From positions 62,001 through 126,000 of the forward strand of contig NZ_NBXB01000006.1 of NCBI RefSeq assembly GCF_003399635.1: a DNA stretch of 64,000 nt, read 5' to 3'. The notes beneath the pieces were generated by a model. It had not been told where the DNA came from, did not search any database, and saw nothing but the letters and a program-made list of their open reading frames with translations. The translations under genes were made by a program, and so were the position numbers. The DNA is from Subtercola boreus (GTDB taxonomy: Bacteria > Actinomycetota > Actinomycetes > Actinomycetales > Microbacteriaceae). This document shows positions 58,577 through 64,000 of this stretch, one piece after another; position 1 is the stretch's first letter, and each line of letters begins with the position of its first letter.

Positions 58577-59548
58577 ATGCGAACCACCCGCAGAACAGCG
58601 CTGGCGACCACGCTCGCCGCAGCCTCCCTGGCCATCCTGCTCTCCGCCTGCGGCGGACCCTCCGCACCCCAGCCCGGTGCCGCCGGCGCCTCGGATGCGT
58701 CCGCCGGTGGTGGCTCGAGCACCATTCCCGACACCTCCGCGCTGCTCTCGGCCGTCAGCGAGGACGCGACACTCGCCGCCATGGTGCCCGAGGCGATCGC
58801 GTCGACGAAGGAGCTGAAGGTGGGCTCGAACGTGCAGTCGGCGCCGAACAACTTTTTCGCAGCGGACGGATCCACGGTCATCGGCTCCGACCACGACATC
58901 ATCACCGCGATCGGCACCAAACTCGGCCTCGCGGCAACGTACTCGAACCTCGACTTCGGCGCCCTCATCACGAGTCTCCAGTCCGGGCGGGTCGACACGA
59001 CCATCGCAGCAATGAACGACACCGCCACGCGCCAGCAGTCGATCGACTTCGTCGACTACCTCACCAGCGGCATCACGCTCATGGTGCAGAAGGGCAACCC
59101 GGCCGGCATCACCGGGCCTGACACGCTCTGCGGCAAGAACATCGCCGTCGTCACCGGAACCAGCCAGCAGACCTTCGCCGAGGACACGAGCACGAAGTGC
59201 GTCGCAGACGGCAAGACCGCCCTGAACATCTCGGTGACCGACAGCGACAGCCAGAACCAGACGCAGCTGCGCACCGGCCGCATCGACGCCATCGTGAACG
59301 ACCTGCCGAGCGCCGTGTACATCTCGAAGACCACCCAGGACGGCAACGCATTCGAGGTCGTGCCCGGTGACGTCATCGACGGCGCCCCGTACGGCATCGG
59401 TGTGAACAAGGACAACCCCGGCCTCCGCGATGCGATCGCCAAGGCTCTCGACCAGCTGATCGAAGACGGCACCTACGGCAAGATCCTGGATGCCTGGGGC
59501 ATCTCCTCCGGCAAGGTGACCAGCGCGGTCGTCAACGGCGGCAAGTGA
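58577..59548 (+). CDS. Amino-acid ABC transporter substrate-binding lipoprotein
   Basis: A 323-residue periplasmic-binding-protein type 2 (SBP_bac_3) lipoprotein. The lipobox is LLSAC at about residue 22. The binding domain has IGSDHDIITAIGTKLG, FGALITSLQSGRVDTTIAAM and DRLRD-like elements typical of polar amino acid binders. GGACGAACC precedes the ATG. The first gene of an operon divergent from the YheO-type regulator. A D-amino acid or related ligand is inferred from the regulator. Confidence 0.9.
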   Translation: MRTTRRTALATTLAAASLAILLSACGGPSAPQPGAAGASDASAGGGSSTIPDTSALLSAVSEDATLAAMVPEAIASTKELKVGSNVQSAPNNFFAADGSTVIGSDHDIITAIGTKLGLAATYSNLDFGALITSLQSGRVDTTIAAMNDTATRQQSIDFVDYLTSGITLMVQKGNPAGITGPDTLCGKNIAVVTGTSQQTFAEDTSTKCVADGKTALNISVTDSDSQNQTQLRTGRIDAIVNDLPSAVYISKTTQDGNAFEVVPGDVIDGAPYGIGVNKDNPGLRDAIAKALDQLIEDGTYGKILDAWGISSGKVTSAVVNGGK

Positions 59549-60495
59549 TGTCGACCCCCTCTGCGCGAGAGTATGTGCGGGATTCCGTGCGGGAACTCCT
59601 GCCCCAGGTGCGCCTTCGCCACTGGGGCAGGTGGGTGATCGCGGCGGTCATCCTCGTCATCCTCGGCGCACTCGCCTACGGGGCGTCGCAGGGCGACATC
59701 TCCTGGCGCGACATCCCGTACTACGTCATCTCGCCGATCATCCTGCAGGGACTGGTCAACACGATCATCCTGGCCGTCGCGGCCCAGGTGTCGGCTGTGA
59801 TCCTCGGAGTGATCATCGCCCTGATGCGCATCTCCGAGAACCCGGTGGCGAAGTGGTTCGCGGCCGCCTACACGTGGCTGTTCCGCGGGCTGCCGGTGCT
59901 GTTGCAGATCCTGCTCTGGTACAACCTCGCACTCATCTTCCCCCGGCTGCAGCTGGGCATCCCGTTCACGGACGTGGTGTTCGTCGACCTCTCCACGAAC
60001 GCGGTCATGACCACCTTCGTGGCTGCGTTCCTCGGCCTCATGCTGAACGAGAGCGCCTACATGGCCGAGATCGTGCGGGCCGGGCTGAACAGCGTCGACC
60101 GCGGCCAGATCGAGGCCGCCCAGTCGATCGGCGAGACGCCCTTGCAGCGGATGTGGCGGATCGTTCTCCCGCAGGCGATGAGAGTGATCATCCCGCCGAC
60201 CGGCAACGACTTCATCAACATGCTGAAGGGCACAGCGATGGCCTCGGTCATCGGCTACGTCGAGCTGATCAGGGCGGCGAACAACATCGCCTCGTTCAAC
60301 CTGCAGGTCATGGAGACGCTGATCGCGGCGGCTTTCTGGTACATGGTGATCGTCAGTGTGGCGAGTGTCGGGCAGTCCTATCTCGAGCGCTCGTTCGACC
60401 GCAGCGACCGTGCCCGGGGTGGGCCCACGCGCCGCGCCAGGCGACGTCTCGCCCGTGATCTCGTGACACCACCGCTCGTGAGGAGCCACCCATGA
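59548..60495 (+). CDS. Amino-acid ABC transporter permease
   Basis: A 315-residue membrane subunit of the polar amino acid (HisMQ/GlnP) type. It has several helices and the EAA coupling loop [22 protein letters not shown]. The ATG overlaps the binding-protein stop (TGATG), choosing 59548; a GTG one codon earlier is also open. The C-terminal tail is Arg-rich. One permease gene only, so it likely forms a homodimer. Confidence 0.9.
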   Translation: MSTPSAREYVRDSVRELLPQVRLRHWGRWVIAAVILVILGALAYGASQGDISWRDIPYYVISPIILQGLVNTIILAVAAQVSAVILGVIIALMRISENPVAKWFAAAYTWLFRGLPVLLQILLWYNLALIFPRLQLGIPFTDVVFVDLSTNAVMTTFVAAFLGLMLNESAYMAEIVRAGLNSVDRGQIEAAQSIGETPLQRMWRIVLPQAMRVIIPPTGNDFINMLKGTAMASVIGYVELIRAANNIASFNLQVMETLIAAAFWYMVIVSVASVGQSYLERSFDRSDRARGGPTRRARRRLARDLVTPPLVRSHP

Positions 60496-61280
60496 CGAAC
60501 ATCCAGGCTGCGCCGCAGCGTCCCCTGCTCGACGCGGTGCGTGTCAGCAAGCACTACGGCTCGAACGAGGTGCTGAAGGAGGTCTCGCTGCAGGTCGCCG
60601 CGGGGGAGGTCGTCTGCATCATCGGTCCCTCGGGCGCCGGCAAGTCGACCTTCCTCCGGTGCATCAACCGCCTCGAAGTGCCCGACGCGGGCGAGGTCTG
60701 GGTCGACGGGCAGGCGATGGGCTTCGAGGAGCGCGACGGGAAGCTGCACGAGCTGACCGAGCGGAAGCTCTCGAAGCAGCGGGCCTCGACCGGCATGGTC
60801 TTCCAGCACTTCAACCTGTTCCCGCACCTCACCGTGCTCGGCAACGTCATGGAGGGGCCGGTGCGCGTGCAGAAACGTGCGTCCAAGGTCGTGGAGACCG
60901 AGGCGCGCGCGGTGCTCGAGCGGGTCGGGCTCGGCGACAAGATCGACAGCTACCCGAGCCAGCTCTCCGGCGGCCAGCGCCAGCGCGTCGCCATCGCGCG
61001 GGCGGTGGCGATGAAGCCGCTGTTCCTGCTGTTCGACGAGCCGACGAGCGCGCTCGACCCCGAACTGGTGGGCGAAGTGCTCACCGTGATGGCGGGGCTC
61101 GCTGCCGACGGTATGACGATGCTGGTGGTGACCCACGAGATGGGGTTCGCCCGCGAGGTCGCCGACCGGGTCGTCTTCATGGCCGACGGCGGGATCGTCG
61201 AACAGGGAACGGTCGACGAGGTTCTGGTGAACCCGCGGGAGGCGCGCACGAAGCGGTTCCTCGAGCGGGTGCTGGCGTGA
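60492..61280 (+). CDS. Amino-acid ABC transporter ATP-binding protein
   Basis: A 262-residue ATPase of the GlnQ/HisP type: Walker [10 protein letters not shown], signature LSGGQRQR, Walker [12 protein letters not shown]. Overlaps the permease stop by 4 nt and the aminotransferase start by 4 nt. Powers the importer encoded just upstream. Confidence 0.94.
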   Translation: MTNIQAAPQRPLLDAVRVSKHYGSNEVLKEVSLQVAAGEVVCIIGPSGAGKSTFLRCINRLEVPDAGEVWVDGQAMGFEERDGKLHELTERKLSKQRASTGMVFQHFNLFPHLTVLGNVMEGPVRVQKRASKVVETEARAVLERVGLGDKIDSYPSQLSGGQRQRVAIARAVAMKPLFLLFDEPTSALDPELVGEVLTVMAGLAADGMTMLVVTHEMGFAREVADRVVFMADGGIVEQGTVDEVLVNPREARTKRFLERVLA

Positions 61281-62458
61281 GCGGCGCGGCCGCCGGTGCC
61301 TCCGGGGACGCTGGGGCCGTTGGCGCCCCCGCCGCCTCCGCGTTCGACGCCTATCTCAGCAGCTTCGGCGAGGAGCCGGGTTACCTCAACTTCGCGAGCT
61401 ACGGCCCGCCGTCGCACGCCGTCGCCGAGACGACCGCCGGGTTGCTCGCAACGGCCATCACCGGCGCTCCGGGTGCGAGCGAGCGGATGCACGGTGAAGA
61501 CCTCCGCGCCCGCGGCGCCTTCGCGCGCCTCAGCGGGTTCGGTGTCGATGCCGTCTCGCTGGTTCCGCACACCTCGCTGGGCCTCTTCCAGGTCGCCTTC
61601 GGAATCACCGGCGGCACCGTGCTGGTCGGCCGTTCGGAGTTCCCGGCGAACCTGTACCCGTGGCTCCGCGCGAACCAGGTCGGGCTCTCGGATGCCCAGC
61701 TGATCGGCGCGGTCGGAGAACCTGTCACCCCCGACGTCGTCGCCCGCGCCCTCACCCCGGAGGTGACGGCGGTCACGGTGAGCGCCGTCGACTTCCGCAC
61801 CGGATTCCGCGCCGACCTCGCTGGCATCCGCGACGTGATCGGGCGGGACCGGCTGCTGGTCGTGGATGGGATCCAGGGCTTCGGGGTGATCGAGCAGCCG
61901 TGGGCGCTCGCCGACGCGCTCGTGGTCGGCGGCCAGAAGTGGTTGCGGGCCGGCTGGGGCGCCGGAGCGCTCGCGTTCTCCGACGCGGGGCTCGACCGCA
62001 TCCGCCCGGTGCTCGGCGGCTGGACCGGGGTCGAGCATCCATCGCATTACGACGGCACCGAGCATCCACTGCGAGGTGACGCGCTCGCCTTCGGCATCTC
62101 CAATCTGTCGCCGTTCGCGACCGGCTCGTTCGCCACAGCACTCGAGCTGGTCGAGTCGGCCACCGTCACGTCGATCGAGGCGCGCATCGCCGATACCGTC
62201 GATCTGCTCATCGCGGCGCTGGCCGAGGTGGGTATCGTTCCCGCGTCGCCTCGTGATCGTGAACTCCGCGCGGGCATCGTCGCGGTTCCACTCGGCGGTG
62301 CTGGTGGGCGTGCCGCCGCCGCCGCGCACGCTGCCCTCGCCGCCCACGGCGTCACCACCACGCTGCACGGTACCGATCGGATCCGGATCGCTGTGCACGC
62401 CACCACCGACCCGGCCGTCTTCACGACGGTCGCCAAGACTCTGGGAGAGTTCGTATGA
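61277..62458 (+). CDS. Class V aminotransferase
   Basis: A 393-residue PLP enzyme of the class V group (isopenicillin-N-epimerase/cysteine-desulfurase-like). The PLP-binding Lys is in [13 protein letters not shown], and an Asp-X-Gln is in [12 protein letters not shown] at 61277 overlaps the ATPase stop by 4 nt and removes a false extension. The substrate is unknown. A RidA protein follows, and RidA removes reactive enamines released by PLP enzymes, so a beta-elimination or racemisation step on an amino acid is plausible. Confidence 0.87.
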   Translation: MSGAAAGASGDAGAVGAPAASAFDAYLSSFGEEPGYLNFASYGPPSHAVAETTAGLLATAITGAPGASERMHGEDLRARGAFARLSGFGVDAVSLVPHTSLGLFQVAFGITGGTVLVGRSEFPANLYPWLRANQVGLSDAQLIGAVGEPVTPDVVARALTPEVTAVTVSAVDFRTGFRADLAGIRDVIGRDRLLVVDGIQGFGVIEQPWALADALVVGGQKWLRAGWGAGALAFSDAGLDRIRPVLGGWTGVEHPSHYDGTEHPLRGDALAFGISNLSPFATGSFATALELVESATVTSIEARIADTVDLLIAALAEVGIVPASPRDRELRAGIVAVPLGGAGGRAAAAAHAALAAHGVTTTLHGTDRIRIAVHATTDPAVFTTVAKTLGEFV

Positions 62459-62889
62459 CCCCGACGACCAGGCCGGCGCTGCCCATCCCGCAGCTCACCG
62501 CCATCACCACCAGCCGTGCTCCTGCCGCGGTCGGTCCCTATTCGCAGGCTGTGCGGGTGGGCGATCTGCTGTTCGTCTCCGGGCAGCTGCCCCTCGACCC
62601 TGCCACCGGCACCTTTGTGGAGGGCGGCATCGGCGCCCTCACCACGCAGTCACTGCGAAACGCCGAAGCGATCCTGCTCGAGGCCGGAACGACGCTCTCG
62701 AACGTCGTGAAGACGACGGTGCTCGTCGCCGACCTGGCCGACTTCGCTGAAGTGAACGCGGCCTACGCCGCCGTGTTCACCGGCCCGGTGCTGCCCGCTC
62801 GCGCGGCCTACCAGGTTGCGGCGCTGCCGATGGGGGCACGCGTCGAGGTCGAACTGGTGGCGGCCTGCCCGCCCCCCGCCGCCGCCTGA
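62455..62889 (+). CDS. RidA family enamine/imine deaminase
   Basis: A 144-residue RidA/YjgF protein, which hydrolyses enamines and imines such as 2-aminoacrylate. It has GPYSQAVRVGDLLFVSGQLP, the signature LLEAGTTLSNVVKTTVLVADL, and the carboxylate-binding Arg in PARAAYQV. Its ATG overlaps the aminotransferase stop by 4 nt. It probably protects the cell from the aminotransferase's side products. Last gene of the operon. Confidence 0.92.
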   Translation: MTPTTRPALPIPQLTAITTSRAPAAVGPYSQAVRVGDLLFVSGQLPLDPATGTFVEGGIGALTTQSLRNAEAILLEAGTTLSNVVKTTVLVADLADFAEVNAAYAAVFTGPVLPARAAYQVAALPMGARVEVELVAACPPPAAA

Positions 62890-62897
62890 GCGGTCGA

Positions 62898-62945
62898 CCG
62901 GCAACCCGGTAGTCCGGCAACCCGGCGATCCGGTAGCCCGGCGAT
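62898..62945. repeat. Six-unit 8-bp CCGGnnnn tandem array
   Basis: Six successive octamers start CCGG (CCGGCAAC, CCGGTAGT, CCGGCAAC, CCGGCGAT, CCGGTAGC, CCGGCGAT). CGGTCGAC stands on each side. It lies between converging ridA and menC and does not look coding. Confidence 0.6.
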
Positions 62946-62957
62946 CGGTCGACTCGG

Positions 62958-63995
62958 CTACTCCGTGGGAGCGGCGTGCCGACCCGTCGACTCCGACCAC
63001 CCCTGCAGCACCCCGTAGACGCGCTCCAGACGCTCCCGCCACCACAGGTCGCGGTCGGCGGCAGCGAGGCTCTGCTGCACCAGCGCCTCATCGAGTTCTG
63101 GCCGCACCACGGGGATCGAGCCGTCGACGGGCACGAGAGGCTCGGCCGTGACGTCGGCGACCAACAGGGCCGCCGTGGCCAGCCCGCAGTCGTATTCCAG
63201 TTCGGGAATACAAGCCGCGAGGTGCGCTCCCATGGCGATTCCGATGGAGGTGTCGAGAGCCGAGGAAACGACCACCGGCAGGCCTGCACGCTGCACGATG
63301 TCGAGGGCCGAGCGGATGCCTCCCAGGGGTTGTGCCTTGATGACCAGCAGATCGGCGGCACCCCGGCGGGCGACGTCGAGAGGGTCATCGGCCTGACGGA
63401 CGCTCTCGTCGGCGGCGACGGGGATGCCCATGTACTTCACCCGCTGGCGGATCTCCCACAGATCGTCCACGCTCGCACACGGCTGCTCGACGTATTCGAG
63501 GTCGAACTCGGCCAGCGCGTGGATGGCATGCTCGGCCTCGTCGACGTTCCAGCCGCCGTTGGCGTCGAGGCGGATGCGGCCGTCTGCTCCGAGGCGGTTC
63601 CGGGCTTCGCGCACCCGGGCGATGTCATCGTCGAGCGTCTGCCCGTGCTCCGCCACCTTGATCTTGATCGTTCGGCAGCCGGGGTAACGGTCGAGGACGC
63701 CGCTGACGTCCTGCACCCCTATCGCGGGAAGAGTCGCATTGACCGGAATGCGGTCGCGGATGAGCGGCGGCGGCGCCACCCACCCGAAGTCGATCGCCGC
63801 TGCGAGCCAGGCGGCGGCCTCCTCGTCGCCGTACTCGACGAAGGGGGAGAACTCGGAGGCGCCCTCCGGCCCCCGCAGGATCAGGGCCTCGCGGGCATCC
63901 ACGCCCCGAAATGTCGTGTGGAGCGGCAGCGAGACGACGCTCGCGAGTTCGAGCAGTTCTGCCAGCGTCGGCAGGGGGCGGAGCGTTGCAGTCAT
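62958..63995 (-). CDS. menC: o-Succinylbenzoate synthase
   Basis: A 345-residue enolase-superfamily enzyme of menaquinone synthesis. Barrel residues are read as KIKVAE (Lys), LDANGGW (Asp), VEQPC (Glu), AADES (Asp) and VIKAQPLGG (Lys). It dehydrates SHCHC to o-succinylbenzoate. The first metal-binding residues and catalytic Lys pair are intact. It converges on the RidA operon. The ATG at 63995 is near the window edge, so the upstream context is not visible. Confidence 0.93.
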   Translation of the reverse strand: MTATLRPLPTLAELLELASVVSLPLHTTFRGVDAREALILRGPEGASEFSPFVEYGDEEAAAWLAAAIDFGWVAPPPLIRDRIPVNATLPAIGVQDVSGVLDRYPGCRTIKIKVAEHGQTLDDDIARVREARNRLGADGRIRLDANGGWNVDEAEHAIHALAEFDLEYVEQPCASVDDLWEIRQRVKYMGIPVAADESVRQADDPLDVARRGAADLLVIKAQPLGGIRSALDIVQRAGLPVVVSSALDTSIGIAMGAHLAACIPELEYDCGLATAALLVADVTAEPLVPVDGSIPVVRPELDEALVQQSLAAADRDLWWRERLERVYGVLQGWSESTGRHAAPTE

Positions 63996-64000
63996 GCCCC

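Noticed and set aside
1-64000. tRNA, rRNA, CRISPR arrays, insertion sequences, prophage genes
   Set aside because: No cloverleaf, spaced direct-repeat array, transposase, integrase or terminal inverted repeats were found on reading both strands. A covariance-model tRNA scan would be the decisive test.

Overview
This window comes from a high-GC Gram-positive chromosome. Gene content points to an actinobacterium of the Microbacteriaceae type, though the genus cannot be fixed by eye. The signs are F420-dependent LLM oxidoreductases, System II cytochrome c maturation, a 32-residue bS22-type ribosomal protein, LAXTG cell-wall sorting signals with a sortase, a short (444 aa) aspartyl-tRNA synthetase, and many leaderless genes. 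In at least fifteen genes a TANNNT-like -10 hexamer ends 6-7 nt before the start codon. I see no tRNA, rRNA, CRISPR array or insertion sequence.

Layout. 1-855: 3' end of a CPA1 Na+/H+ antiporter. 985-5535: a metQ-metI-metN importer operon headed by a flavin monooxygenase and a small conserved gene. 5679-6817: a Doc-type toxin with its antitoxin and a SnoaL/DUF4440 protein. 6866-18514: a compact lipid locus made of two facing arms. The minus arm holds a degenerate ferritin-like protein, a fatty acyl reductase-HAD fusion, a LarA-fold protein, an acyltransferase, a diiron ferritin-like protein and a lipid kinase. The plus arm holds an SDR, an acyltransferase and an alkyl-DHAP synthase. Together they look like a near-complete route to ether glycerolipids.

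18730-30000: a surface beta-propeller protein with an LASTG signal, a MOSC protein, an F420 oxidoreductase, a dienelactone hydrolase, a sulfite-oxidase-like enzyme with its reductase, an HExxH membrane protein, a MarR-photolyase operon and a MarR-epimerase operon with a perfect operator. 29419-32673: an SF1 helicase cut by one in-frame TGA. 32756-43753: formaldehyde dehydrogenase, a winged-helix regulator, upp, tadA, a membrane protein/DUF4397/sortase cluster, a CDF transporter, Trk/Ktr potassium uptake and an ArsR-type regulator. 43952-47952: a large LANTG subtilase, a BldC-like protein and bS22. 47991-56876: HAD phosphatase, glutaredoxin, Dabb and RadC-like proteins, aspS, a 43-residue membrane protein, a histidine phosphatase, and tlpA-ccdA-resB-ccsB. 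56974-62889: an apparently accessory block with a toxin-antitoxin pair and a YheO/DauR-type regulator divergent from an amino-acid ABC transporter, class V aminotransferase and RidA operon. It sits before menC (62958-63995).

How the genes work together. The ether-lipid locus is the most interesting part. The reductase can supply fatty alcohol, the synthase can install it as an alkyl ether, the SDR can reduce the ketone, the acyltransferases can add the ester chain, and the HAD domain and lipid kinase can set the phosphorylation state. The diiron protein, its dead paralogue and the LarA-like protein have no assigned role. The two arms face away from a palindromic operator that overlaps a leaderless -10 element.
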